DNA of 64,000 nt from Deltaproteobacteria bacterium (GCA_016178705.1 JACOST010000014.1:744001-808000), one strand, 5' to 3'; counted from the first letter of the stretch, positions 9,019 to 18,123 are shown. Program-made: numbers and translations. The notes: generated by a model not told the origin, from the sequence alone.

Positions 9019-9585
9019 TCAGAAATCGCCGAACTCGGGCGGATGGTCCTCCTGGTACATCATGGAGATGATGCGCTTGCCGGGATTCTTGTGGTCGTTG
9101 GCGACGGTCACGTTGAGGATCGTGTTGCCTTTCTTGAAACCGAGGAAGGATTGCTCCTTACCCTGATAGTTCTGTTCGATGACCCAGCCCTTGGCGCGGA
9201 GATCCTTCTCATAAAAGTCGTAAACCTCCTTGCGCTCCTGCTGCGCGCGGATGATCACGGCTTTGGCGTCGGCGGGCAGCTTGTGGATATCGGCGACTTC
9301 GAATCCTTCCATCATCGGCACATCGGTCGGGAAATCTGGCGGCAACTGCCCCGCTTCGGTCACCGGTGTCGGGCTGGCGACGTCGGCTTGCGGTTGAGTG
9401 GGCGGCATCGCGGGCGACGCCGCCATCGCCGGGGCGTGCAGCGTCGGGCGCGAGCTGGCGAAGCCGGTGCCGTGACCCGCCGGCGTCGGCGCCTGGGCGA
9501 TCTCCTCCACTTGCTTGTGACACGTACACGAGCTGATGAGGCTGCCGACGAACAGCAACGGGAGCCAGCGATTCATTCGACCCAT
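9019..9585 (-). CDS. lipoprotein of unknown function
   Basis: 188 aa. Start at 9585 is chosen because GGAGGA lies nine bases before this ATG and it gives a proper signal peptide (MGRMNRWLPLLFVGSLISSC) with lipobox ISSC. After a Pro/Ala-rich linker of about 65 residues comes a compact domain of about 95 residues (PTDVPMMEGFEV ... ERKEVYDFYEKDLRAKGWVIE ... FKKGNTILNVTVAND). This resembles the small alpha/beta domains seen in many predicted lipoproteins that follow 'P-x-P-x-x-x-G'. No catalytic motif is seen. Probably membrane-anchored in the periplasm. The start that an ORF caller would pick (9669) adds an Arg-rich non-signal segment and is rejected. Confidence 0.65.
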   Translation of the reverse strand: MGRMNRWLPLLFVGSLISSCTCHKQVEEIAQAPTPAGHGTGFASSRPTLHAPAMAASPAMPPTQPQADVASPTPVTEAGQLPPDFPTDVPMMEGFEVADIHKLPADAKAVIIRAQQERKEVYDFYEKDLRAKGWVIEQNYQGKEQSFLGFKKGNTILNVTVANDHKNPGKRIISMMYQEDHPPEFGDF

Positions 9586-9794
9586 GGAACCTATTCCTCC
9601 TCCGCGCAACGCGCGCGGATTATTCCTGAAATCGCCGCGCAAGAGAAGGCGGCGGGCTACTGTTGACACGCCGCATCCCGCTGTTGGCTCCCTCGGCGAT
9701 TGTTGCTACGGTCACGCCCCGATGATTCGCTCCCTACCGACGCTGGCGCCGTTCAGGCTATTCAACACGTCCGCGAGACAATGAGGGTCCGCTA

Positions 9795-10985
9795 GTGGCT
9801 GACGCACGCTTTTGCGTCCAGTGCGGCGCCAAACTGGTTGCCGAAGCGAACTTCTGCGTCGAGTGCGGTACGAAAGTGCCCGGTGCGAAGCGCGCACCTG
9901 GTACTACCTTCACGCTCGGACGCTACGCGCCGATCGTGGTAGTGGGTTCCGTGCTCTTGATCGCCGGTGGCGCGGTATCGATCGGGTTGTTGAACCCGAA
10001 GGCGCCACCCTCCGTACCGCCGCATGAGTCCTCCGCTACGGCCCCAGGGGCACCGGCGGCCGCTGGCGGCGCCGCACCGAATGTTGGCGGCAGTATGGGC
10101 GGCACGATGCCCGAGGGCCATCCGCCGGTGCAGATCCCTGACGATGTCAAGCAAACCATTCGTGACATGGCCAAGGCCGCCGAGGCGCAGCCGGACAACG
10201 TTGCAATGTGGAAACAGTTAGCCGAGGTCCAGTACCGCGCTGGACAAGTCGACTCGAGCTATCTTCCCGAGGCGCAGTTGTCGTTCCAACATGTCCTCGA
10301 CAAAGAGCCAGACAACACCGACGCGCTCCGCGATCTCGGCAACATCGCGTTCGATCGCGAACAGCCCGAGAAGGCGATCGAGTACTATCGACGCTACTTG
10401 ACGGTGAAACCCGACGATCAGATGGTGCAGACCGATCTCGCTACGATGCAATTGGCGGCCGGCAAGACCGATGAAGCGATCGCGAGCTACCAAAAGATCC
10501 TCACCGCCGACCCCAAGTTTTTCCAAGCCCAATTCAACCTTGGCCTCGCGTATCATCGCGCCGGGCGATCGGCCGAAGCGGTCGCGGCGTTACAGAAAGC
10601 GCGCGAGCTTGCCAGCGACGATCGCGCGCGCAAACAGGTCGAGCAGGTCCTCGCCCGCATGTCCGGTTCAGGCGGCGCACCTGCGCCCGGCGGTGGCGCT
10701 GAAGCAGCGGACACCCTGCGAGCCGGCATCGAAAAATTCTTCCGCACGCATCAAATCATCGCGGCGAAACTCGATCGCTTCGATTGGGACGGCGATCGCT
10801 CGGTGCGAGTGATGCTGCACGACTTCCCGATGACCGCGATGCCCGACTTCGTCCGCAAACAACTCGGCGATCGCATTCGGGGCCAGATCAAAGAACAGAA
10901 GACCGCGCACAACGTGAGCGAGCCCGTGCAAGTCCTACTCGTCGACAGTGCCAGCGGCGAAACGATGGAGACGATTAGCGAGTGA
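9795..10985 (+). CDS. zinc-ribbon, membrane-anchored TPR protein
   Basis: 396 aa, GTG start. Cys7, Cys10, Cys21 and Cys24 form a double CxxC zinc ribbon (FCVQCG ... FCVECG). Then come one membrane helix (about 45-66) and a Pro/Ala/Gly linker, then three to four tetratricopeptide repeats (about 130-290: LSFQHVLDKEPDNTDALRDLG, EKAIEYYRRYLTVKPDDQM, DEAIASYQKILTADPKFFQAQ). The C-terminal 100 residues (FFRTHQIIAAKLDRFDWDGDRSV) are a separate domain that I do not recognise. It probably assembles a protein complex at the inner membrane with the TPR part in the periplasm. CcmH/NrfG-like TPRs are similar, but no cytochrome maturation genes lie nearby. Confidence 0.7.
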   Translation: MADARFCVQCGAKLVAEANFCVECGTKVPGAKRAPGTTFTLGRYAPIVVVGSVLLIAGGAVSIGLLNPKAPPSVPPHESSATAPGAPAAAGGAAPNVGGSMGGTMPEGHPPVQIPDDVKQTIRDMAKAAEAQPDNVAMWKQLAEVQYRAGQVDSSYLPEAQLSFQHVLDKEPDNTDALRDLGNIAFDREQPEKAIEYYRRYLTVKPDDQMVQTDLATMQLAAGKTDEAIASYQKILTADPKFFQAQFNLGLAYHRAGRSAEAVAALQKARELASDDRARKQVEQVLARMSGSGGAPAPGGGAEAADTLRAGIEKFFRTHQIIAAKLDRFDWDGDRSVRVMLHDFPMTAMPDFVRKQLGDRIRGQIKEQKTAHNVSEPVQVLLVDSASGETMETISE

Positions 10986-11146
10986 GATCGTGAGTGGTGA
11001 ATCGTGAGGCGTGAATCGTGAATGGTGGGTAGGTTCTTGGGAGTCAGATGTCAGCCTCCGACCACTCACGCATCACGACTCACCGATCACGATTTACGCT
11101 TCCCCAGTCACGACTCACGCCTCACGATTCACGACTCACGCGCCGG
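10985..11146. repeat. inverted pair of CGTGAATCGTGAGGC-type repeats
   Basis: The left arm (10989-11027) reads as CGTGAGTGGTGAATCGTGAG-like units. The right arm (11058-11141) is the reverse complement type, TCACGACTCACC / CTCACGCCTCACGATTCACG. The arms could fold into a long imperfect hairpin. The right arm lies inside the coding frame of the following DNA glycosylase and encodes most of its first 35 residues. Confidence 0.8.
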
Positions 11147-11734
11147 TTCTTCGCCCGTGACGCCGTCACAGTAGCCAAGGCGTTGCTCGGCGCCATCCTC
11201 GTGCATGAAACATCCGACGGGCTGACCAGCGGGCGCATCGTTGAAGTCGAAGCGTACCGCGGCCCAGAAGATCGCGCCGCACACTCGTATGGCGGTCGGC
11301 GCACGCCACGCAACGAGGTGATGTACGGGCCGGCGGGCCACGCCTACGTCTACTTCGTCTACGGCATGCACTACTGCTGCAACGTAGTGGCCGCGGCGGT
11401 CGATGTACCGGAGGCGATTCTGATCCGTGCGCTCGAACCCGTCGACGGCGTCGACCTCATGCGCGCCCGTCGTGGTTGTGATGAGCGCACGCCTGTCGCG
11501 GCGCTGGCGCGCGGCCCTGCCAACCTCTGCCGCGCAATGGGCATCGATCGCGCCGCAAACGGCGCGGATCTGCTCGCTGGTCCGCTGCGCGTCGTGCGCG
11601 GTCGGCGGGTTCCGCCCGCCCGCATTGCGGCCGCGCCGCGCGTCGGCATCGACTATGCCGGCCCCCATGCGCGCCGGTTGTGGCGCTTCTACGACGACGC
11701 CAGCGATGCCGTGTCGGCGCGGCCGCGGCGTTGA
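11048..11734 (+). CDS. DNA-3-methyladenine glycosylase (AAG/Mpg family)
   Basis: Excises alkylated purines to start base-excision repair. Seen: RRFFARDAVTVAKALLGAIL, then the catalytic-pocket stretch GRIVEVEAYRGPEDRAAHSY (Glu of VEAY is the family's catalytic Glu), MYGPAGHAYVYFVYGMHYCCN and AILIRALEP, all diagnostic of the Mpg fold. The core of about 190 aa is full length. The first 33 residues (SASDHSRITTHRSRF...) are Ser/His/Arg-rich and come from the intergenic repeat. The conserved RRFFAR has no in-frame start inside or after it, so translation must begin in or before the repeat. ATG at 11048 is the only evident choice. Confidence 0.88.
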   Translation: MSASDHSRITTHRSRFTLPQSRLTPHDSRLTRRFFARDAVTVAKALLGAILVHETSDGLTSGRIVEVEAYRGPEDRAAHSYGGRRTPRNEVMYGPAGHAYVYFVYGMHYCCNVVAAAVDVPEAILIRALEPVDGVDLMRARRGCDERTPVAALARGPANLCRAMGIDRAANGADLLAGPLRVVRGRRVPPARIAAAPRVGIDYAGPHARRLWRFYDDASDAVSARPRR

Positions 11735-11788
11735 ATTGCTTTACCGTCTGCCCACCCCTAGAATCCCGGCACCTTTGAAGGAGTCTGC

Positions 11789-12601
11789 GTGAGCGATACC
11801 CCTTACTATCTTCCGGTCGGCGATGAAGTCGCCATCTTCTCCGCTGCCTATGCGTGTCGCTTGCCGGTGCTGCTCAAAGGCCCCACGGGTTGCGGCAAGA
11901 CGCGCTTCGTCGAGCACATGGCGCACACGCTGCGCGGGAGCACCGCCAACGGAGCGAGCGAGGCCGTCGGCGATCTCATCACCGTCGCCTGTCACGAAGA
12001 CCTCACCGGCAGCGATCTCGTCGGCCGCTACCTCATCAAGGGTGACGAAACGGTGTGGATCGACGGCCCCCTCACGCAAGCGGTGAAGTTCGGCACCATC
12101 TGCTACCTCGACGAGATCGTCGAGGCGCGCAAGGACACTATCGTGCTCATTCACCCACTTACGGATCATCGCCGCATTCTGCCGATCGACAAGAAGGGCG
12201 AGATCATCGCGGCCCATCCCGACTTCCTGCTCGTGATCTCCTACAACCCGGGCTACCAGAGCGTGCTCAAGGATCTCAAGCACTCTACCCGCCAACGCTT
12301 CGTGACCATCGATTTCGATTACCCGCCGCGCGACAAGGAGGCGCAGATCATCGCGCACGAGAGCGGCCTGGCGATCGAAAAGGCGATGGAGTTGGCGAAG
12401 CTGGGCGAGAAGGTGCGCCACCTCAAAGCGACCGGGCTGGAAGAAGGGGTCAGCACGCGCCTGCTGATTTACGCCGCGCAACTCATCCGCAAAGGAGTCT
12501 CGCCGCGCCGCGCCTGCGGTGTCGCTGTGAGCAAGTCGCTCACCGACGATCAGGAAAGCCAACGCGCCATCGAAGAGCTCGCCGCAGCGATCTTTGCGTG
12601 A
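11789..12601 (+). CDS. CbbQ/NirQ/NorQ-type MoxR AAA+ ATPase
   Basis: 270 aa. Walker A GPTGCGKT is at 31-38, Walker [10 protein letters not shown] near 107-115, sensor 1 region [10 protein letters not shown] near 150, and the C-terminal CbbQ_C helical domain ends [11 protein letters not shown]. The family forms hexamers that, with a VWA partner (CbbO/NorD), remodel metalloenzymes such as Rubisco or NO reductase. GTG start with AAGGAG upstream. The partner gene follows after about 100 bases. The target enzyme is not in the window, so the client is unknown. Confidence 0.88.
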   Translation: MSDTPYYLPVGDEVAIFSAAYACRLPVLLKGPTGCGKTRFVEHMAHTLRGSTANGASEAVGDLITVACHEDLTGSDLVGRYLIKGDETVWIDGPLTQAVKFGTICYLDEIVEARKDTIVLIHPLTDHRRILPIDKKGEIIAAHPDFLLVISYNPGYQSVLKDLKHSTRQRFVTIDFDYPPRDKEAQIIAHESGLAIEKAMELAKLGEKVRHLKATGLEEGVSTRLLIYAAQLIRKGVSPRRACGVAVSKSLTDDQESQRAIEELAAAIFA

Positions 12602-12708
12602 GGCGGCCCTACGGTCCGCCAGCGAAAAGTTGAAAGTGTAAAGCGCACAGATCGTCTGATGCCTGTCCGGCCTTCAACTTTCAGCTTGCAGCTTTGAGCT
12701 GCGTCCAG

Positions 12709-15700
12709 ATGCGCCAGCTCTGGTACGAGACCCATCTGCTCGACGATCCCGCGGGCAAAGTCGCGCGGCAACGCGCGGTCGCGCTCGGCCCTGCGGTGCA
12801 CGACGAGCTGCTCGCCATCGGTGATCGGCTCGCGCACGAGTCGGCCACGCTTGCGCAGCGGTTCTACCTCCACGCGGCCGACGCGCACCGCGCTTTCGGC
12901 GACGACTTTACGCGCTGGGTGGCGCTCGGCGAAGGCCTCGCCACCTGTGAACCGATGGTGCGCGAAGGTGCGGTGGCCTACTTCGATTTGGCTGTGCTCG
13001 ACGCGGTGGCACTCGGGCTCGGCGCGCTCGAACGCTGGATTCGGGTGGGCGGAACGATCGCGGCCGTGTCACGCAAGTTGGCGGCAATATTTTTCGAGAC
13101 GACGGCGCCGCTGCTGGGGCGAATCGATTTGGCGAAGCTCGATGCCTGGGCGGCGATTGCGGTGCGGTTGCACACCCAACACGGCTGGCACGGAGAGTTT
13201 CTCGCACAAGCCTATCTGCGCGCGGCCGAGTGGGCGTTGCCGGTGTTCAACGCGGAGCAATACTCGCTGTGGGCCGGCCTCGGCGCGACGTTGCGCCGAG
13301 TGGTGAAGGAAGCGGAGTTCTTCGCCGAACTCCCCGCCGGCGTGCGCCGGTGGTCCGACGCCGACCGCTCCGCCTGGCTGCGTTGCTCTCTCAGTCTGGC
13401 GGTCGATGCGCCGAAGACAGCCAGCGTGTTCTATCGTAACCTGCCGCGGACGTTGCGACGCGTGCCGGCCGCCAACCGCAGTCAGCTGCTCGCGGCGCTG
13501 CAGACGGCGTGCCGCGCAATCGCCGGCTCGATCGAAGAGTTGCTGCCGGTGTTGGGCGCGGTGGTCCTCGATGTGCCGGCGAGCGATCGCGCGCGCGCCC
13601 TCGCGTTGGCGCAACGGGTGGCGGATGTCTTCCCACGCGCAACCGCCGCGCTCTTGCGCAGCCTGCCGAAGGCGTACGAGGAAACCAACGCCGACGGCGT
13701 CGCCAAGTGGGTCGAACGCGGGCTAACGATTGCCGGCGAAAACGGCGACGCTGGGCTGGCGTACTTCGCCCTCGAATCGCGCACGAGTCTGAAGTTGCTG
13801 CGCGCCGACTCCACCGGCGTTGCGTTGGAAGAGGTGCAGGGCGTCTTGCGCAAACTGGTCCAGATGCTGAGCGGCGAGCCGGCCAGCCTGCGGACCGTCG
13901 ACACCGGTTTCTCGCTACGCCCGCCGCTGGAGGAATTTCCCGCCGAGAATGAAGTGGCGCTGCCGCTGCGCATCGATCGCTTGTCGACCCACGAAGACAA
14001 CACGCGCCTCTATCGAGTGGTCGCGGCCGGCCTGGCCGGACGCCGCGAGTTCGGCAGCTACGATGTCGTTCCCGATGCGTCGAATCCCGATGTCGACCTG
14101 GCCGCGTATCTGCAGCACGACGATCGCCCATCGTTGCTCGAAGAGTTGTTCTTGGTGGCGGATGGCTATCGCGTCGCGCGCCGCGTGATGGTGGAGTATC
14201 CCGGCTTGGCGGCGGAGATCCGCTGGGCGAGCGTGCGCATGCTCGATGTGTGGAGCAACCCGAGCGCGCCGCCGCCCGACGGGACGGTGATTCTTGATGC
14301 GACGCTGGCGCTGGCGCTGAGTGAATCGACCGACGCGGTGCCGCCCGAGTGGCTGCACAACGTCGCGTCGGTGGTGCTGCCGTGCCTCGCACCGCTCGGC
14401 GCCCCCGGCGCCACCGCCACTGATGCGCTCCGGGTAGCCGAGGCGCTGACCGCGCAATTGCTCGATCCCACCGCGCCGCGGCGCTTGCGACAAGACCAAT
14501 TCGAGTTCGGTGGATTGCTGCTCGACAAGCTGACGGGCGAAACCATTCTCGATCCGTACGACGATGACGACACGCCGCTGCCCGCAGATGCGGCGGCGCC
14601 GCGCGTTCCGACGGCCGCGATGCCGGAAGCCGACGCCACGTTGCCCGAGGACATGCGCTTCCAACTCGACCACTCGCCCGACGACATGCCGGCGGGCGCA
14701 CAGCCGCTCTCGCTCGACGAGTTGCGGCGGCTGCTCGAACAAGGCGCGGATCTCAAGATCAAGCAGGGCACCGGCGAAGACACCGACGGCATTGGGCTCT
14801 ACATTACCGACCTGATGGGCAAGATTCCTTCGGCGCAACTCGACGAACTGCGCCGCCTACTCGCGGATCCCGAGCGCGGCAAGGGCAGCGTGCGCCGCTG
14901 GCTGGAGGATCGCGCGGCGGGTCCGAGTTTCCTCTACGACGAGTGGGACTACCACATTAGCGACTACCGAGCGCGCTGGTGTCGCTTACGCGAGCTGAGT
15001 CCGGAGAGCGACGGCGGCGAGTTCTTCAACGAGACCCTCAGCGAGTACGCCGCGATGATCCCTGGGATTCGCCAGCAGTTCCAGAAAATCCGTCCCGAGA
15101 TGTATCGCGTCGTGCGCGGTCTCGAAGACGGCGAGGATTTCGATCTCAACGCTGTGGTCAGCGCGCGCGTTGAGGTCAAGGCGCGCCGCTCGCCATCGAG
15201 CAAGCTTTACGTCGCGCGCAAGCGCGAGGAGCGCGATGTGGCGACGTTGTTCCTGCTCGATATGAGCGCGTCGACCGACGAGCCGCTCGAGCAGGCGCCG
15301 AAGATCTACCCGCCTGACGACGACGATGGGAAAAGCGCCGTGCGCGGCCGCACGCCTCAACCGCCGATGCGCCGCATCATCGATGTCACCAAGGAAGCGC
15401 TGGTGATCATGGCCCAGGCGCTCGAAGAAATCGGCGACGCTTACGCCGTCTATGGCTTCTCCGGCCAGGGGCGCGACAACGTCGAGTTCTATCTGGTGAA
15501 GTCGTTTTCGGAGAACCTCAACTCTGCGGTGAAAGGGCGCATCGGCGGCATCGAGCCCAAGCGCAGCACGCGTATGGGCACCGCGCTGCGCCACGCGACC
15601 GAGAAGATGAACGCGATCAACTCGCGTTCGAAGCATCTCATTCTTCTCAGCGACGGCTTTCCGCAAGACTTCGACTACGGCCAAGATCGCCGCAGCAATG

Positions 15701-15903
15701 TCTACGGGATTCGCGACACCACCGTCGCGTTGCGCGAGACCGAGGCCGCCGGCATCACGCCCTTCTGCATCACCGTCGATCGCGGCGGGCACGACTACCT
15801 GCGCCAGATGTGCGATGAGTCGCGCTATCTCGTGCTCGAAGACATCGCCACCTTGCCGCGTGAGTTACCGAAGATCTATCAGCGCGTCGTGCGCGCCGGG
15901 TGA
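12709..15903 (+). CDS. CbbO/NorD-type VWA domain protein, unusually long
   Basis: About 1064 aa. The C-terminal 230 residues are a von Willebrand A domain with the MIDAS motif DMSAS (Asp at about residue 851) and the matching Thr in KRSTRMGTALRHA and Asp in LLSDGFPQD. CbbO and NorD relatives are usually about 600-780 aa; here the long N-terminal part adds helical, Ala/Leu-rich repeats (about 1-480) and an acidic spacer (about 600-660). It should pair with the AAA+ protein upstream and grip a client through the metal site. Start is uncertain: ATG at 12709 is preferred over TTG at 12694, which lies in a TTTGAGCTG-type repeat. No ribosome site is clear. Confidence 0.82.
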   Translation: MRQLWYETHLLDDPAGKVARQRAVALGPAVHDELLAIGDRLAHESATLAQRFYLHAADAHRAFGDDFTRWVALGEGLATCEPMVREGAVAYFDLAVLDAVALGLGALERWIRVGGTIAAVSRKLAAIFFETTAPLLGRIDLAKLDAWAAIAVRLHTQHGWHGEFLAQAYLRAAEWALPVFNAEQYSLWAGLGATLRRVVKEAEFFAELPAGVRRWSDADRSAWLRCSLSLAVDAPKTASVFYRNLPRTLRRVPAANRSQLLAALQTACRAIAGSIEELLPVLGAVVLDVPASDRARALALAQRVADVFPRATAALLRSLPKAYEETNADGVAKWVERGLTIAGENGDAGLAYFALESRTSLKLLRADSTGVALEEVQGVLRKLVQMLSGEPASLRTVDTGFSLRPPLEEFPAENEVALPLRIDRLSTHEDNTRLYRVVAAGLAGRREFGSYDVVPDASNPDVDLAAYLQHDDRPSLLEELFLVADGYRVARRVMVEYPGLAAEIRWASVRMLDVWSNPSAPPPDGTVILDATLALALSESTDAVPPEWLHNVASVVLPCLAPLGAPGATATDALRVAEALTAQLLDPTAPRRLRQDQFEFGGLLLDKLTGETILDPYDDDDTPLPADAAAPRVPTAAMPEADATLPEDMRFQLDHSPDDMPAGAQPLSLDELRRLLEQGADLKIKQGTGEDTDGIGLYITDLMGKIPSAQLDELRRLLADPERGKGSVRRWLEDRAAGPSFLYDEWDYHISDYRARWCRLRELSPESDGGEFFNETLSEYAAMIPGIRQQFQKIRPEMYRVVRGLEDGEDFDLNAVVSARVEVKARRSPSSKLYVARKREERDVATLFLLDMSASTDEPLEQAPKIYPPDDDDGKSAVRGRTPQPPMRRIIDVTKEALVIMAQALEEIGDAYAVYGFSGQGRDNVEFYLVKSFSENLNSAVKGRIGGIEPKRSTRMGTALRHATEKMNAINSRSKHLILLSDGFPQDFDYGQDRRSNVYGIRDTTVALRETEAAGITPFCITVDRGGHDYLRQMCDESRYLVLEDIATLPRELPKIYQRVVRAG

Positions 15904-16023
15904 CGTCGTGACTCGTGATTCGTGGCTCGTGCTCGTGACTCGAATCGACGATGCGTATGCATCTCTCACCAAGGTGCTTCTTCCTTCACACGAACCACGA
16001 ACACGAGTCACGACATCACGATC
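15904..16023. repeat. inverted pair of CGTGACTCGTGATTC-type repeats
   Basis: The left arm (15904-15945) has CGTGACTCGTGATTCGTGGC-like units. The right arm (about 15990-16023) has the complement, CACGAACCACGAACACGAGTCACGACATCACG. About 45 unique bases separate the arms. The right arm ends directly at the ATG of the thiolase-like gene. Confidence 0.75.
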
Positions 16024-17184
16024 ATGAGTCTGCGGGGCAAAGCTGCAGCCATCGGCATCGCTGAAATGCGGCCGGTCAAGGATATGGGCGGGCTGACGCC
16101 GCTGGCGATCATGGCGCGCATGGCGCGTGCGGCGATCGACGACGCCGGCCTGGAGCCGCGTGATATCGGCGGGCTGCTGTGTGGTGTCCCGGTGGGCGAC
16201 ACCGGCATGATCTATCCCGGCTCGGTGGTCGAGTATCTCGGGTTGTCGGTGCGCTACCTCGACGTGGTCGACATTGGCGGCGCTAGCAGCGCCGGCATGA
16301 TGTGGCGCGCCGCGGCGGCGATCGATGCCGGCATGTGCCACACCGTGCTGTGCGTGGCCGGCGACACGTTTGGACGCGTGCCGGGATCGCATTGGCCGGC
16401 GATCTCGCTGACGCGCGAGTTCGAAGCGCCCTACGGTCCGGCCGCCGCCAACACCGGCTATGCGCTGATCGCGCAGCGGCACATGTTCGAGTACGGCACC
16501 ACGCCGGAGCAGCTCGCCAAGATTGCCGTCGATCAACGCACCAACGCGCTCAAGAATCCCAACGCGTTGTTCGGAGTGACGCCCATTACCGTCGACGACG
16601 TGCTGCGCTCGCCGTTGATCGTCGATCCGCTCCACCTCTTGGAAATCGTCAAGCCCTGTACCGGCGGCGCGGCGTACATCATGACCGGCAAGGAGCGAGC
16701 GTTGCGCGCCCCGCACCCACCGGTGTGGCTGCTCGGCGCCGGGGAGCACTGCCGCCACTCCAACATCACCTACTCGCGCGACATCACAACCTCGCCGATC
16801 AGCGTCAGCGCGCCGGCCGCTTTTGCAATGGCGGGGCTGACGCCGCGCGACATGCACTTCGTGCAACCGTACGACTGCTACACCATCACCGTCTGCATCA
16901 CGTTGGAAGATGCCGGCTTCTGTCAGAAGGGTCAGGGCGGTCGATTCGTCGCCGAGCACGATCTGACTTACGCCGGCGACCTGCCGTGCAACACCCACGG
17001 TGGACAGTTGTCGTTCGGACAACCGGGGCTCGCCGGCGGCATGACCCACGTGATCGAAGGCATCCGCCAACTCATGGGCCGCGGCGGTGAACGTCAAGTC
17101 CGCGATGCGCAGCTCGGCTTCGTCAATGGCAACGGCGGCATCATGAGTGAGCAGTGCTCGTTGGTGCTGAGTCGTGAGGCGTGA
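16024..17184 (+). CDS. thiolase-fold (SCP-x/Ltp2-like) protein lacking thiolase catalytic residues
   Basis: 386 aa. Thiolase N- and C-halves are present (AAAIGIAEMRPVKDMGG, RAAIDDAGLEPRDIGGLLCG, GNGGIMSEQCSLVLS). The usual active-site Cys loop (NxxCASG) reads DIGGASSAGMM, and the C-terminal GHPxGATG reads GQPGLAGG, so the Cys nucleophile and the His are missing. This pattern is known for lipid-transfer-like thiolases such as the steroid side-chain retro-aldolases (Ltp2), which work in complex with a DUF35 protein. A DUF35 gene follows four bases later. I infer an acyl-CoA aldol lyase or carrier; the substrate is unknown. Start 16024 is the natural one (MSLRGKAA); the longer frame is repeat-derived. 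Confidence 0.82.
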   Translation: MSLRGKAAAIGIAEMRPVKDMGGLTPLAIMARMARAAIDDAGLEPRDIGGLLCGVPVGDTGMIYPGSVVEYLGLSVRYLDVVDIGGASSAGMMWRAAAAIDAGMCHTVLCVAGDTFGRVPGSHWPAISLTREFEAPYGPAAANTGYALIAQRHMFEYGTTPEQLAKIAVDQRTNALKNPNALFGVTPITVDDVLRSPLIVDPLHLLEIVKPCTGGAAYIMTGKERALRAPHPPVWLLGAGEHCRHSNITYSRDITTSPISVSAPAAFAMAGLTPRDMHFVQPYDCYTITVCITLEDAGFCQKGQGGRFVAEHDLTYAGDLPCNTHGGQLSFGQPGLAGGMTHVIEGIRQLMGRGGERQVRDAQLGFVNGNGGIMSEQCSLVLSREA

Positions 17185-17187
17185 GTC

Positions 17188-17607
17188 GTGAATCGTGAGA
17201 AAACAGAATACGTGAGGCCACTGCCCACGCCGTCGCCGGATTCGCGGCCATTCTGGGACGCGGCGAGGCGCCACGAGCTACAATTGCCGCGCTGCCGTGA
17301 CTGCGACCAATTCTTCTTCTACCCGCGGCACCTCTGTCCGCAGTGTTTGGGTTCCAATCTCGAATGGCAACGAGTGTCGGGCAAGGGCACAGTGTATTCG
17401 TTCACGGTCGTGCGGCGGCCGCCCAACAAGCTATTCGCCGATGTGCCCTACGTGCTCGCGATCGTCGAACTTGCCGAAGGTCCGCGCTTGACAACCAACA
17501 TCGTCGGCTGTGCACCCGAAGCAGTCCGCTGTGGCGCGCCGGTCACCGTCGTCTTCGAAGACGTCACGCCCGAGGTGACGTTGGTCAAATTCCGGCCGGA
17601 ACCCTGA
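17188..17607 (+). CDS. DUF35 OB-fold/zinc-ribbon acyl-CoA-associated protein
   Basis: 139 aa. The N-terminal helix (SRPFWDAARRHELQLPRC) is followed by a rubredoxin-like zinc ribbon, CRDC ... CPQC (about residues 36-56). A C-terminal OB fold (GTVYSFTVVRR, YVLAIVELAEGPRLTTNIVG) comes next. Such proteins bind acyl-CoA and form heteromers with thiolase-fold partners or MaoC hydratases; here the partner is the preceding gene. The GTG start lies within CGTGAATCGTGAG repeat sequence, so initiation may be poor or the region recently altered. Confidence 0.85.
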   Translation: MNREKTEYVRPLPTPSPDSRPFWDAARRHELQLPRCRDCDQFFFYPRHLCPQCLGSNLEWQRVSGKGTVYSFTVVRRPPNKLFADVPYVLAIVELAEGPRLTTNIVGCAPEAVRCGAPVTVVFEDVTPEVTLVKFRPEP

Positions 17608-17628
17608 TCGCAGACGCCAGCAGGCGTC

Positions 17629-18123
17629 CTATAGGTCGTAGCCTTCCCAGAGATCCTTCGTCGGTTCCGGGGGCAACTCTTGCCCACAGTGAAGACAGGT
17701 GGTCGTCTCGGCTGTAACCGACTCCGTGCAGTGCGGGCACTTCCTGGTTGCTTCCTGCTGAATCGCGACACCTTCCGAGATGTTCTGTGGCCAAGCCAAC
17801 GGCTTACTGGGACCTGTGCTCTTGCGCATTCTACACCTCGATCCGGAAGACTGCTTTGAAGGTACCGTATGGCGCCACGGATTCAAGCCCAATTTTTTTG
17901 GGTCGGAGACTGACTCCCGAGGGGAGCTGGACCGATCAAGGACTCGCTTTGGCAGGCCCAACGCCCCGAACACGTTGAGCACCGTGTCGGGCGTCGATAA
18001 TTTGTAGGTGCAGCCACTTTCTGTCCAATTCGACGCACCCAACCGCACGGCTGGTGGCGAAGAAGCATCGCTGCGTGCGGACAGCTCCCTCAGACTCGTG
18101 GTTTGTAATGAGGCATGGATCAT
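17629..18123 (-). CDS. hypothetical protein with C-terminal zinc ribbon
   Basis: About 164 aa from Met at 18123. The frame extends to 18216, but that end is Ser/Arg-rich and collides with the divergent gene. Only the last 40 residues are convincing: KCPHCTESVTAETTTCLHCG forms a double CxxC ribbon, as in many membrane- or nucleic-acid-associated proteins. The rest has no family I recognise and an unusual Ser/Pro/Arg content. A shorter gene or a decayed one is possible. Confidence 0.4.
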   Translation of the reverse strand: MIHASLQTTSLRELSARSDASSPPAVRLGASNWTESGCTYKLSTPDTVLNVFGALGLPKRVLDRSSSPRESVSDPKKLGLNPWRHTVPSKQSSGSRCRMRKSTGPSKPLAWPQNISEGVAIQQEATRKCPHCTESVTAETTTCLHCGQELPPEPTKDLWEGYDL

